Positions 28,588 through 38,499 are shown, counted from the first letter of the stretch. The stretch: DNA of 64,000 nt from Cohnella cholangitidis (GCF_014107495.1 NZ_CP041969.1:3273501-3337500); one strand, 5' to 3'. Notes: generated from the sequence alone by a model not told the origin. Program-made: numbers and translations.

Positions 28588-28934
28588 TTGACGATAACGT
28601 TTAGCCAATATGATAACGAGATAGTAGTAGGCAAAAATAAAATAGTTTTTGACCACAAAATACGTTACGTTAAAGAAGTGAATGACACTTTAATCGTATT
28701 ACTTGAGATACCTAACAACGTTACGTATCTAAATAATGTATTTGGAATTAATAAAATTGGGGAAATACAGTGGCGTATTCAGAATGTTAGTGATGTTTTC
28801 CCCGTAAAAACCAGTTGCCATTTGAAAATCTAATGGTGAAAGGTACTGATGTTTATGTGTCTGACTTTTACGGCAGAAGGTTCTCATTTAACCCAATTAA
28901 TGGAGAGATACTTTCAAGTGATGTTGTAAGATAA
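28588..28934 (+). pseudogene. Candidate immunity gene for orphan C, frameshifted
   Basis: TTG 28588 lies nine bases after AAGGAG, which overlaps the toxin stop; it reads MTITFSQYDNEIVVGKNK and continues to a stop at 28831. The natural continuation LPFENLMVKGTDVYVSDFYG, ending GEILSSDVVR, is in another frame from 28815 to 28934. Restoring one base near CCCCGTAAAAACC (28800-28812) would join them into about 115 residues, typical for an immunity protein. If the lesion is real, toxin C has no intact partner; a homopolymer read error is equally possible. Confidence 0.65.
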
Positions 28935-28953
28935 TATCAAGTTTATTTATTAG

Positions 28954-28994
28954 GAAACCTAGAGAGGCATTGTCCTTTCTAGGTTTCTTTTTTT
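28954..28994 (+). terminator. Intrinsic terminator after immunity gene C
   Basis: GAAACCTAGA (28954-28963) pairs with TCTAGGTTTC (28978-28987), followed by seven T. Confidence 0.88.
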
Positions 28995-28995
28995 G

Positions 28996-29054
28996 GTGGG
29001 GGTGGGTGACGAATGAATCCATCATTCAACCAATAACACATATAACCCATGTAA
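28996..29054. repeat. Cassette-end block, copy 2
   Basis: Shares TTCAACCAATAACACAT and flanking bases with 23957-24019. Both follow an orphan immunity hairpin. Confidence 0.55.
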
Positions 29055-29145
29055 TACCCGTATGAAGATTTCGTCATTTCTGTTGTTACGCATATAAAGC
29101 TTGAATTTTTACCCTAAAAAACGCTATTCCGTTACACCCGTACAG

Positions 29146-29186
29146 GTCGATTATGGTCAGGTACCACCATGATTGACTTTTTTTTT
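29146..29186 (+). terminator. Strong intrinsic terminator with no gene in front
   Basis: GTCGATTATGG (29146-29156) pairs with CCATGATTGAC (29167-29177) with two G-U pairs, and nine T follow. No open frame lies between the cassette-end block and this hairpin, so a short transcript or a lost gene is possible. Confidence 0.75.
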
Positions 29187-29437
29187 GTTATCTTCGTTTT
29201 CTTGCGGTTTTTCCAAATTAAACGCAACTTTGCGAATAGATATCCCGATGGATATAGTGTCGAGAGCATCGCAACAAATTCATAGGATACCCCCGACAAT
29301 TATACTGTCAGGAAGTAACTGAACATTCTACAACGGGAAGGTCATGTGTTAATGGCTAGACACCTGCCCTCTAATAAAGCCCGAAATTCATCAAAAATTC
29401 GGGAGGGGGCGGCACGTGAAAGGGGTCAGTCTATCCA

Positions 29438-29674
29438 TTGACTGCATTGTCATCGACTTTACAGGTAGGGGACAGAGGATTCTATACCGCTTTAGAATCA
29501 ATACGAGAGAACAATTTCCTGCATATCTCCTACAAGTTGATTTATGCTCCGAACACTCAAAAGAACACGCTAAGGATTGAAGCTTACCCGAAATCGCTAG
29601 TCTACTTCCGTCAATGGCTCGAACAAATCCGAGGACATACCTTCATCTATCCAGGACGTATTCACGATGTCTAA
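29438..29674 (+). other. Doubtful 78-codon frame in a degenerate region
   Basis: A frame beginning MTALSSTLQVGDRGFYTALE, with no good ribosome site. Part of it (SYKLIYAPNTQKNTLRIEAY) looks protein-like, and the reading continues in another frame after 29674 (KGTHYYNGKQLG), so a decayed gene is possible. I recognise no family. The rest of 29187-29907 holds only a CCCGAA/TTCGGG hairpin at about 29380-29403. Confidence 0.25.
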
Positions 29675-29907
29675 GCTGGTCGAAAGCTACGATTGTTCAA
29701 AGGTACTCATTATTACAATGGCAAGCAATTGGGGTGGTAACTATCCCGTCTGCCGTTAGGGTAAACGGAGGCAAAGATGCGGTCAATAAGCCGTCCATGT
29801 GGCGTTAACGAAACGAACGAATTCGATAGCATCACTTCACTTGCGGGGTGTAGCATCTACCGGAAGGACCAAAATATCCGGCCAAAACTAAAATCGATAA
29901 CGAAATA

Positions 29908-29958
29908 AGAAAAGGGACTTGCCCTGAGTCATTAAAATGACTATTGGACAGCCCCTAT
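29908..29958 (-). terminator. Terminator of the phytase-esterase-like gene
   Basis: On the minus strand a long imperfect stem is centred on AGTCATT-TT-AATGACT with outer GGGCTGTCC/GGGCAAGTCCC pairs, followed by TTTTCTTATTTC. Confidence 0.6.
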
Positions 29959-29988
29959 TCTTAGTTGAGGTAGATTCCAGGACATTTA

Positions 29989-32301
29989 TTATTTGTTAAT
30001 ATCCTTCAAATTAGCTACCGCGTACAGGCCGGACAAGTGAACTCCGCCGTCGTTGTCGACTGCCGCCCACACTTTGCCGTTAGGCGTAACCGTAAGGCCT
30101 TCGAGTTTCTCGAACGGTGCGATCGTCGAAGTGAGGTCTAGAACTTTCTTTTTCTTAATAACCGAACCGGCAACTACGGATTTCTCTTCCGTAAGGCCGA
30201 CGAAAGGCTTGAGATCTTTCAGGGAGAAAGTGTAGACCGCTTTAAGCTTGGCGGCGCCGCCGATCAATTTATCCCTTTCGATGACGGCATACTTGTCTTT
30301 GCCTAGGTTAACGATTTCGGACAAACCGATCCAATCGCCTTTCGTATCCGTTTGCTCCAGCGGGTACAAGAAGAAGTCCCAAGCGTTCGTTTGCAGGTCA
30401 TAGCGAGCGATGCGGGCGTAGTTTACTCCGCCGACTTTGGCATCCTTCGCGTATTCGCGCTGGATCGGTGCGATCAGGTAACGACCGTCCGAAGAGAGGG
30501 TAACGCCCTCGAAGCCGTTGTTGCGGATGACTCCGCCGTCGGCCGAATCGATTTCCGCAGGCAAGGCGATTTTGCGAAGAACTTTGCCTTGGCTATCTAC
30601 TTGAATTAATAGATTGGCCATATATTCCTTGTCTTTGAACAGGGCATTGCCTTCGCTTGCCAACCAGAAGCCCGGTTGCTTGCCTTTGGCGATGGAAGTG
30701 TCGACGACGATACCTTCCATGTCGATATTAGCGAGTTTTCCGTTTTCCTTAATCGATACGTGATGAGAGAGCTTCGCTTCCCCGCCCTTCAGGTCGAGCT
30801 TGTAAATGTACGGCTGCATAGCTACGTCCGGAACTGCATAGAGCACGTTGCTATTCTTGGCATCGGCAGCCAATCCGGACAATGCGGCCCAAGAGACTCC
30901 CGGCTTAGCCGAGATCGTCGGGTTGTTGGCAGGCGCTTGGTACAAGCCGGAGACGCCTTCGAAGATCGTAATCGTGCCGGTCGTTTCGTCGGACGTCAGG
31001 AACAGGTTTTTTTGCGGCAGAGCGAGCAAGCCTTCGGGGCGAGTGCCCGTCGGAAGCAGTTGAATGAAAGCCGGCGAAGCGGGTTTCGTAATATCGTACA
31101 GAGCGACGAACGATCCGCGCTCAGAGCCGACGAACGCGAATTCTTTTTTGCCGAACACGGCCGTTTCCACGCCTTCTACTTCGATCCCTTTCGCTTCCGA
31201 ACGGGAATCCGCGTAATAGCCGTATTCGGCCGCTTTGCTCTCAAGCGATCCTTTGTCGGACCAGAGCAGCTTACCCGAAGGGCTCCATACGCTCCAGCCT
31301 CGTCCGCCCGTGTAATCCAATTCGCCTTCGTCCGCCGTATATAGCGTCGTGCCTGCCGCATTCCATGCGATGGCGTCCGACATTCTCGCGCCGGCGTTCT
31401 CTTCTTTGCTTACGTCTTCCGGATACGAACCGGTGAACGAAACTTTGCCGTCTTCGGTCAGATCGGCTTTCTGCTTGACGGGTTTGCCCGACGAGAACAG
31501 GCTCGTGATTGTGGAGCTTTTCAGATCGATGACCGCAACTCCATTGTTCTCCTGAAGCGTAACCGCAGCTTTGCCGTTGCGGATGTCGACGAATTCCGGT
31601 TGCGGATCTTCGGGATAGAGGAGCCCCTTCGCTTTCAGCTGCGCGGAATCGAATTTAATGTCCGTAACTTTGGATTTGCCGAGATCGGAATTGTTGACGT
31701 TGACGATCTGAACGTATCCCGGTCCGCTGATGTCCCCGTCCAGTCCGGGCTTCTCTTCGTCCGTTCTTGCGCCTTTATCGTCAACGTAGAGAGGTTCGTT
31801 CTCGATGGCGATGACCGCGACATACTGACCGTTAAGCGTCGTCAGCGCTATGGAATCGGGATGATTGCCGATGGCAAGCTCGCTTTTGATTTTCAATGTT
31901 GTCGTATCTATCGCGATCAGCTTGCCCGGCTTGATCTCGGGGACTTCGCCGATGGCGCGCTTGGAAGCGATGACGACCGCCAGAGCCGTCTTGCCGTCCG
32001 GGGTTACGGCGATGCTCGTCGGCTCTCCGCCGACTTCGATTGCCTTCAAATGCTTAGGTTTGGCAGGATTGGCGAGATCCAAAACCCCGATGCTGCCGAG
32101 CCCCGCGCTCGTATAGAATAACCGGTTGCCGTCCGGAGTCGCGGAAATAATCTCGGCGATTCCTCCCCCAGGCACCGCGAAGGTGCTGAGCGGACGGAAA
32201 GAATCGACTTGCTTCGTTTTGGAAGCAGCAAAGCTGCCCGCCGAGAATACTGTTGAAGCAACTAGCGAGATCGATAACGCGGCGACGAGTTGTTTTCTCA
32301 T
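29989..32301 (-). CDS. Secreted beta-propeller/phytase-esterase-like protein
   Basis: 770 residues from ATG 32301, which has GGAGG 11 bases upstream; a longer frame to 32370 lacks a site and would bury the signal peptide (MRKQLVAALSISLVAS..., cleavage near AGSFA). The first half is a YVTN-type beta-propeller (about 40-480) with strands such as PDGNRLFYTSAGLGSIGVLD and PTSIAVTPDGKTALAV. The second half (about 500-760) matches the esterase-like activity of phytase domain (DMEGIVVD, NNGFEGVTLSSDGRYLIAP, FLYPLEQ). Such proteins are extracellular; hydrolysis of phosphate esters is suggested by the family but not proven. Single gene, with its own terminator. Confidence 0.85.
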   Translation of the reverse strand: MRKQLVAALSISLVASTVFSAGSFAASKTKQVDSFRPLSTFAVPGGGIAEIISATPDGNRLFYTSAGLGSIGVLDLANPAKPKHLKAIEVGGEPTSIAVTPDGKTALAVVIASKRAIGEVPEIKPGKLIAIDTTTLKIKSELAIGNHPDSIALTTLNGQYVAVIAIENEPLYVDDKGARTDEEKPGLDGDISGPGYVQIVNVNNSDLGKSKVTDIKFDSAQLKAKGLLYPEDPQPEFVDIRNGKAAVTLQENNGVAVIDLKSSTITSLFSSGKPVKQKADLTEDGKVSFTGSYPEDVSKEENAGARMSDAIAWNAAGTTLYTADEGELDYTGGRGWSVWSPSGKLLWSDKGSLESKAAEYGYYADSRSEAKGIEVEGVETAVFGKKEFAFVGSERGSFVALYDITKPASPAFIQLLPTGTRPEGLLALPQKNLFLTSDETTGTITIFEGVSGLYQAPANNPTISAKPGVSWAALSGLAADAKNSNVLYAVPDVAMQPYIYKLDLKGGEAKLSHHVSIKENGKLANIDMEGIVVDTSIAKGKQPGFWLASEGNALFKDKEYMANLLIQVDSQGKVLRKIALPAEIDSADGGVIRNNGFEGVTLSSDGRYLIAPIQREYAKDAKVGGVNYARIARYDLQTNAWDFFLYPLEQTDTKGDWIGLSEIVNLGKDKYAVIERDKLIGGAAKLKAVYTFSLKDLKPFVGLTEEKSVVAGSVIKKKKVLDLTSTIAPFEKLEGLTVTPNGKVWAAVDNDGGVHLSGLYAVANLKDINK

Positions 32302-32421
32302 GAATCTGCATTCCTCCAGTAATAGAATAACCCTAGTATCCGCTATGAATGTTATGCGCGTGTAAATCAATAGGGTTAGTTTTGTTAATTGGGGGAGTTC
32401 GAACCATTAAGTTACCGAAGC

Positions 32422-32609
32422 AATAGCATTATGCCATCGCTCTATTGATCTCTTCCAAATGGAAAATTCAGAAATAGCGTTACGCCATCACCTTATGGGT
32501 GTCATGAAGACGTGAGTTCGGTCGTTTCGGGGAAATAGCGTTATGCCATCGCTCTATTCACTCCAAGCATCGAAAGTCGAGGCGAATAGCGTTATCCGAC
32601 AACCTAAAC
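32422..32609. repeat. Array of four palindromic intergenic repeats
   Basis: Four copies of a 25-base unit near AATAGCGTTATGCCATCGCT + CTATT start at 32422, 32473, 32534 and 32585 (steps 51, 61, 51). AATAGCG and CG-CTATT are inverted. The opposite-strand form recurs at 60303-60492 with matching spacing. Confidence 0.75.
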
Positions 32610-32722
32610 ATAGGGAATGTATCGAGAATAAGAGTAGTCTTTTCCTGATTATGTAGTATAGTTTGAGTGTTGTTTCCCTTCTCTAGTGGAATCAGCCAAC
32701 TATAACGGAAGATGGAGTGTCC

Positions 32723-33199
32723 ATGAAAAATAGATTGCAAAAACGTTTGCTTAGCTTAGCGTTCGGAGAACTGACGGCGGCGATCGCGTTCTCGTACCTG
32801 TATCTCGTTTTGGATCTTGGTACGTTAAGCATGATTTCATTAGTTTCGCTAAATTTCGTGCTGGTTCAAGGAAGTATTTATTGGTTTATAAAGCATAGCG
32901 CTATAGCGAGAAACAACCGTTCGGGTAATTCCGCTCACGCCGTCTTCCGCGTCTTCAAACCTCTCAATCTACTTCTGACCGTTGCGTTCCCCGCGGCCTT
33001 ATTGTTCCGAATGAACGAGTATCGCACGCCGGATCTAATAGCGGGCTGCTCGTTCTATCTCTTCTTTATCATTGAATACATCAATTACTATGTTTTCAGG
33101 CTAAGTTACGGGAGATCGGGGTTTAATCTTAAGCATTTATTCGCAAATGGGTTAAAGCGTTCTAGTTTATATAAATTCAGAAATCGATCGTCAAAATGA
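32723..33199 (+). CDS. Small integral membrane protein, unknown
   Basis: 158 residues from ATG 32723, preferred over GTG 32717 because GATGGAG lies seven bases upstream. Four hydrophobic segments (about 12-30, 35-55, 85-100, 110-130) separated by basic loops (KHSAIARNNRSG) suggest a four-helix membrane protein with a basic C-tail. No family is recognised. It stands alone between a palindromic repeat array and the stalk-repeat gene. Confidence 0.7.
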   Translation: MKNRLQKRLLSLAFGELTAAIAFSYLYLVLDLGTLSMISLVSLNFVLVQGSIYWFIKHSAIARNNRSGNSAHAVFRVFKPLNLLLTVAFPAALLFRMNEYRTPDLIAGCSFYLFFIIEYINYYVFRLSYGRSGFNLKHLFANGLKRSSLYKFRNRSSK

Positions 33200-33301
33200 T
33201 TTTGTTTTTCGAGAAACATTTAGTCTCATTGCAGCGTCTTATTATCGAATCCAATAATTTCAAACGCACGGAATTACAGGAACAATCCGGGGAGGTACAT
33301 T

Positions 33302-36300
33302 ATGCGTAAATTTTTATCCGTATTAGCTGCATTAGCATTACTATTTTCAGTTGTTCAACTGCCTGAAGCGAAAGCTGCTTCCGCAATAAAAATCGTCATC
33401 GACGGTCAAGAACTGGTGACCGACCAAGCTCCCGTCATCGTCAACGGGGGCTATACGATGGTGCCTCTGCGGGGGATATTCGAAGCTTTAGGCGCGCGTG
33501 TTCAATGGAATCAGAAAGCCCAAACCGTTACCGGGATCAAGGGCGATACGACGATCGTACTGAAATTGGGAGCGAAGACGGCAACGATCAACGACAAAAC
33601 CGTCACTCTGGATGCTCCCGCTCGATCTATCCATGGCAGAACGATGGTGCCGATTCGTTTCGTCAGCGAATCGCTAGGGGACGATGTCGCCTGGAACAAA
33701 AATACTCAAAGCGTATTGATCACGACGAAATCGGTCAAAGAAGTCGGCGCCGCGACTTCGGTAACCGTATCTACCGTTTCGCAATTCGGAGATGGCAGGG
33801 ATTTGCAGGTGAGCTTCACTCCGCCTTCGGATCAAACGAACGTGGACAGCTATCGGGTGTTGGTCGTTAAAGCGGAGAACGCAGCTTCGTTTAACCTCGC
33901 TAAAGCGCAAATCGTAGGATCGGCGAACTATACGTCCTTGTCCAAGTATAACCCGACCCAGAAGACGACCCTTAGCGCTTCGAGCAGAGACGTCGACGGC
34001 GCCGTGCTTCGCAAGAATCAGGCATACAAGGTATTCGTTCTGACCGTCGGCAACGGCACGTATGCCCTATCCGCTTCTTCCGTATCGATCAGTCTGAGCA
34101 GCAGTCCGACGGTAAACGCCGCGACGAACGTGAAGATCGAAGACGTAGGCGATTACGGCGATGGCCGGGATTTGCAGGTGAATTTCACTAAGGCGGCAAA
34201 TGAGAGCAACATCACGGGTTACCGGGTCATGATCGTAAAGAGCTCGCTTGCTTCCAATTTCGATCTGGCCGCCGCGAACGGGATGTCCAGCTCTTATTAC
34301 ACTACAGTCTCCAAGAACAGCAGCGTAAGCACGATGAGCGTGACTTTGAATTCCTCATCCAGAGATACTTCGGGAGATTCGATCAGAGCCGGCGTAGCTT
34401 ATACTGCGTTCGTTCTGTCGCTTAGCAGTAATACCGGAACGTTAGCGCATGGGCTATCCGCGGGTTCGGCGTCGGTTACGCTTGGAACGTCGCCTCAAAT
34501 TCCGATGATTACTAGCGTGGAAGACGTAGATAACAACAGTGACGGCCGCGATCTGAGAGTCAGCTTTAACAAAGCGACGGATGAAACGCGTATCGGAGCT
34601 TATCGCGTATTCGTCGTAAGAGATTACGATTACGGCAGCTTTAACCTGACCGAGGCCAACAAGCTATCCTCGCAATATTATTACGATGTAGGTCGTACGG
34701 GAAACAGTAATTATAGCGTGACCCTGCCATCGAGCATGAGAGACGTGAAGGGTCAGTTTATTCAGAACGGGGTTGCCTATCGAATATTCGTAATGGGGGT
34801 TTCTGTAAACAGCAATTCTTATCCGAATACATTATCGGGTCCTTCCCAGACCATTAGTCTAATAGACACCGGCGTGACTGCCGTTTCGTACGTGTCGGTT
34901 AGCGACGTCGCGGATAGCAACAGCGGCAAGATCTTCAAGTGTTCTTCCCGAAAGTGTACAATGAGGCGAAAATTAGCGAGTATCGGATATTCGTTGTCAG
35001 GGAAGCAAGTGCAAGTATATTCACTTTGTCCATGGCGACCGGCATGCCGACTTCCAATTACACGACAGTAAGCAAGACCGGTACCGATATTACGAAGGTA
35101 CTTTCCAGCAGTACTCGGGATACAAGCGGCATTGTCCTTCAGAACGGAGTTAGCTACAAGGTATTCGTTATGGCGGTTGGCATTAACGGAGGATCTGCCG
35201 GCACGAATTCGTTATCCAACGCTTCATCGGCGATCACGCTAGCCAATACCGGAGTCATTCCGATGGCTACGAACGTTAACGTGCTCGATGCGGGAGATTA
35301 TAACGACAGCCGCGATCTGCGGGTTTCCTTTACGAAAGCCTCCAACGAGAACAATATCGCGAATTACCGGGTGTTCGTTGTAAGGAACGAATACGCGAAT
35401 AACTTCAATCTTGCCGCGGCAAACGCCATTCAGAATGCTTCGTACTACACGAATATAACGAAGAAGGGAACGGATATTAGCGAGCAGCTTCCGGCGGGAG
35501 CACTCGATATCTACGGCCTTCCGATTCAGAACGGCGTAAGTTACAAGGTATTCGTGATGTCGGTCGGCTTCGGAGTGTCGTATGGGTCGAATGCGTTGTC
35601 CGCTCCTTCGGCAGCCATCACTTTGTCGTCGGGGAATAGCATTCTGCCGCCAACTATCGTTAGCGTTACCGATGTCGCCGACTATAACGAGGGTCAAGAT
35701 ATCCGCGTTATCTTCAATAAGGCCGCAAACGAAACGAATATCGATTATTACCGGGTTTTTGTAGTCAGAGAAGCGAATGCGGGCGCGTTTACCCTTGCAA
35801 CCGCAAACGCGATTACGGATCCTAGGTTATACAGGGTCGTGCCCAAAGGCAGCGGTCAAACCGTCGAGGCCCAACTCTACGGCTTGATGGACACTCTTGG
35901 GCAACCGATTCAGAATGGAGTCGCTTATCGGGTGTTCGTTATGTCCACTGGCGGCGGAGCTTCATTCGGCACGAATGCATTATCCTATCCATCCGCTTCG
36001 ATTACGTTGTCGAACGGTAACGTGCCTGCTGCCACGAATGTCGTCATTTCCAACAACGGGCAGAATTTACAAGTCGCATTCAACAAAGCTACGGACGAGA
36101 ATCTTATTATGTTCTACCGTATCCTCTTAGTTAGGGATTCTCAAGCTGCGGGCTATAATCTGGCTTTGGCCAATACGGCTGCTAATTTTACGGTAGTAAA
36201 CAAGACCGGAGCCAACATTAACACAACGATAGCGCCAACTGTTGATGCATACGGAGTGCCGATTCAGACTGGGGCGAGCTATAGTGTATTCGTGCTCTCG

Positions 36301-36702
36301 GTAGGGGTCAACGGTACGAATTCGCTGTCCGGGCAATCCAACTGGCTCTCGCTTTCTTCGCAAGTACCCGAGGCGTACGGCGTGTATGCTTATCAGAACG
36401 GATTGACTAATAGCGTGACGGCCGGTTTTGCCAAACCTGCCGATGAGACTAACATTAATTATTATGTGGTATTCGTAGTGCCTGAAGGAACTGCCGTGAC
36501 GGAAGCTACAGCAAGCTACTATGCCACAACGGGCACAATAGTTGGAAAGGGTCAGAGCTATGCTGCGACCGTTAGTACCAGCTTAGGCACACCATTGGCA
36601 TACAATGTTCCTTATAAAGCTTATGTTTTAACCTTCGGAATGAATTCAAGCTCTTATAAATTGTCTCAACCTAGCGGGGCATTTACGATTAGATCGCAGT
36701 AA
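33302..36702 (+). pseudogene. Secreted stalk-domain protein with eight repeats, split by one missing base
   Basis: GGGGAGGTAC precedes the ATG. A signal peptide (1-25) is followed by a copper-amine-oxidase-like stalk domain (about 30-140; VNGGYTMVPLRGIFEALGA, GRTMVPIRFVSESLG), typical of Paenibacillaceae surface proteins. Eight repeats of about 115 residues follow, each opening VxDVxDxxDGRDLxVxFxKA and containing YRVFVVR and QNGVxYxVFVMSVG. Frame 1 runs to 35071, but repeat 4 breaks at SNSGK: the expected GKDLQVFFPKVYNEA is restored by adding one G at 34930/34931, after which frame 2 continues to 36702. About 1130 residues would result. This is either a recent lesion or a read error. The repeats look like beta-sandwich modules; function unknown. 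Confidence 0.8.
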
Positions 36703-36736
36703 ATAGCTCGTTCATTCACCGATTATATGAATGCCG

Positions 36737-36770
36737 AAAGGCCGGGTCCCGCTAAGGGTTCCCGGCCTTT
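36737..36770. terminator. Bidirectional terminator
   Basis: AAAGGCCGGG (36737-36746) pairs with CCCGGCCTTT (36761-36770), between the convergent stalk-repeat and TetR genes. Confidence 0.85.
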
Positions 36771-36775
36771 CCTAC

Positions 36776-37372
36776 TTATTGCTTTAGTAACACGTTATCT
36801 AAATGATAAGAGATTGTGCTCATTAGCTCGTCTCTCGTCAGGAGATCCCGAAACGTAGTGTGATGGACGACTAGGCCGTCGATTAAGGCGTGAAGCCTTC
36901 TCGTCTCCAGATCGGCATCGATGCCGTCCCTCGTCAACCGATGGCGAATCAGTTGCTCGATGGTCCTGCGGAACCCTGTATACAACTCTTGATGAACCTC
37001 TAGGCTCAAGGACCGAATAGCGGCGTTGGATACCGCTTTGCCGGCGAATGCCAGCCAGATTTCGGATTCAGCAAGGCGCAACTCGTCGAGAGGCACAAGC
37101 TCGGCAATGACGAGCATCATGTCGTGACGGGGATCGCCGGTGAAGGGAAGCTTAACGATACGTTCGTTGACTCTGCTGGACAGAAGCCGCATGGAGAAGG
37201 CGATAAGCTCGTCTTGGCTATCGAAATAATGCCGAAGCGATCCGAGGGAGACCCCGGCTTCCTCCGCGACCCGGCGAACGGATACATGATCAAGCCCGTC
37301 CCGGCGTATGATTCTCCAAGCGGCTTCTGCTATTTTTTCTTTTCGGTCGTTGTGATCTACGATTTTTGGCAT
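36776..37372 (-). CDS. TetR-family transcriptional regulator
   Basis: 198 residues. An N-terminal helix-turn-helix (about 8-52; RVAEEAGVSLGSLRHYFDSQ) is followed by a helical ligand domain of the BetI/TetR_C type. No Shine-Dalgarno site precedes the ATG; instead a TATAAT lies seven bases upstream, so the message may be leaderless. It is divergent from a membrane-protein gene, and paired ACAACTGT/ACAGTTGT half-sites lie in the shared promoter region. It probably represses that gene and itself. The ligand is unknown. Confidence 0.88.
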   Translation of the reverse strand: MPKIVDHNDRKEKIAEAAWRIIRRDGLDHVSVRRVAEEAGVSLGSLRHYFDSQDELIAFSMRLLSSRVNERIVKLPFTGDPRHDMMLVIAELVPLDELRLAESEIWLAFAGKAVSNAAIRSLSLEVHQELYTGFRRTIEQLIRHRLTRDGIDADLETRRLHALIDGLVVHHTTFRDLLTRDELMSTISYHLDNVLLKQ

Positions 37373-37378
37373 GATTTT

Positions 37379-37444
37379 ATTATATCACGATTGCGTTTTA
37401 ATACAACTGTGCTATAATAACGGTATCTTAAATAATACAGTTGT
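37379..37444. promoter_or_regulatory. Divergent overlapping promoters with TetR half-sites
   Basis: Plus strand: TTGCGT (37391-37396), 16 bases, TATAAT (37413-37418). Minus strand: TTGTAT (37401-37406), 16 bases, TATAAT (37379-37384), with the predicted start at or near the tetR ATG. ACAACTGT (37403-37410) and ACAGTTGT (37437-37444) are inverted and flank the plus -10 box. Confidence 0.65.
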
Positions 37445-37462
37445 TCTAAAAAGGAAGTGAAC

Positions 37463-38017
37463 GTGATTACCGTATTTATTATTGGCTGCGAAATCGCATT
37501 CTGGGTATTCGTTCTGGCCGGGTTAGCGTCTCGGTATATTTTGCGCCGGAAGAAGTTGGGGGCCGTATTGCTCTATTGCACGCCGGTTATCGATTTAGTT
37601 CTCCTTATCGCCACGGTAATCGATCTGCGGGGCGGCGCGGAAGCGAACGCCGCGCATGGCCTAGCGGCCGTATATATTGGGGCCTCGATAGCCTACGGCC
37701 ATTCTATGATCAGGTGGGCCGACGTTCGTTTCGCGCATCGGTACGCCGGAGGTCCGGCTCCTCAGAAGAAGGCAAAATTCGGCGTTGAGCACGCAAGGAA
37801 CGAGCGAAAAGGGTGGTATCTGCATGCGTTAGCGTGGATCATCGGATGCGGCATTTTGTACGGTATGATTGCGATGGTGAACGCGGATGACAGGACGGAA
37901 GGGCTGCTCCAAGTCATTCGGATCTGGTCGCTCGTTCTGGCGATCGATTTCCTCATTAGCTTCAGTTATACGCTCTGGCCGAAATCGCAAAAAAATACAT
38001 CAAGTGAGAAATTTTAA
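37463..38017 (+). CDS. Membrane protein under TetR control
   Basis: 184 residues from GTG 37463, about six bases after AAGGAAG; an earlier in-frame GTG at 37457 sits too close to that site. Hydrophobic helices lie at about 3-22, 35-52, 63-82, 118-136 and 150-170. A basic loop (RRKK) follows the first helix, and a charged loop of about 25 residues separates the third and fourth. It resembles the YmcC-type membrane proteins often paired with TetR genes in bacilli, but I cannot fix the family. Divergent from tetR with a shared operator region, so it is likely induced when TetR binds its ligand. Confidence 0.75.
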   Translation: MITVFIIGCEIAFWVFVLAGLASRYILRRKKLGAVLLYCTPVIDLVLLIATVIDLRGGAEANAAHGLAAVYIGASIAYGHSMIRWADVRFAHRYAGGPAPQKKAKFGVEHARNERKGWYLHALAWIIGCGILYGMIAMVNADDRTEGLLQVIRIWSLVLAIDFLISFSYTLWPKSQKNTSSEKF

Positions 38018-38099
38018 CAATAACTTTACCGATTCGACATTCTTTTCTGACGTTAGGCCCGTACAATGAGACCATTAGAACCTAATAGGAGATGGTAGC

Positions 38100-38321
38100 A
38101 TGCTGGGTCTGTTGGAAAGACCGACGGAAAGCGTTCAGTTCGATCTTCGTAATCCGCTCGCGATCGTCGAACTGGAGATGTCCATTAGAAACCGCCGCGT
38201 ATTAGACGAGCGCGTGAGCCCCCTCGAGTCCGGTTGCCGAACCGAGCTTAAGGCGTTACAAGCGGAACTGGACCAACTTCTCGCGGAACTGTCCCAATCG
38301 CTTAAGATCGGCAGACCATAA
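38100..38321 (+). CDS. Small 73-residue helical protein
   Basis: AGGAGA lies seven bases before the ATG, and a good terminator follows. The protein is soluble and acidic; its second half is a leucine-rich heptad-like helix (LKALQAELDQLLAELSQSLK), likely a short coiled coil. A single cysteine is at about residue 46. No family recognised. Confidence 0.65.
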   Translation: MLGLLERPTESVQFDLRNPLAIVELEMSIRNRRVLDERVSPLESGCRTELKALQAELDQLLAELSQSLKIGRP

Positions 38322-38387
38322 CGGGATGTAGTATCGCTAAGATCGAAATACGAACGGCATTTGGCTGATAACTTCCGCGCGCACGGG

Positions 38388-38406
38388 AAGCCTTTCGGCT
38401 TTTTTT
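38388..38406 (+). terminator. Intrinsic terminator
   Basis: AAGCC-TTTC-GGCTT with a run of seven T, after the 73-residue gene. Confidence 0.85.
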
Positions 38407-38499
38407 GTGCTTTTATTGAACGCTGTGCCGCATAGATGTGATAGCCTAGTCTTAAGGAGCGGCTAGCTAACGCGCAGCGCTCAAAGGAGATGAGTTCCT

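Noticed and set aside
21324..29200. Insertion sequence or prophage carrying the orphan cassettes
   Set aside because: No transposase, integrase or phage gene is present; only palindromic elements and cassette-end blocks are seen.
30676..31344. 222-codon plus-strand frame opposite the phytase-esterase-like gene
   Set aside because: Antisense shadow, Arg-rich, no start signals.
32422..32609. CRISPR array
   Set aside because: Repeats are imperfect palindromes of 25 bases with unequal, partly conserved spacers (26 and 36 bases), only four copies and no cas genes.
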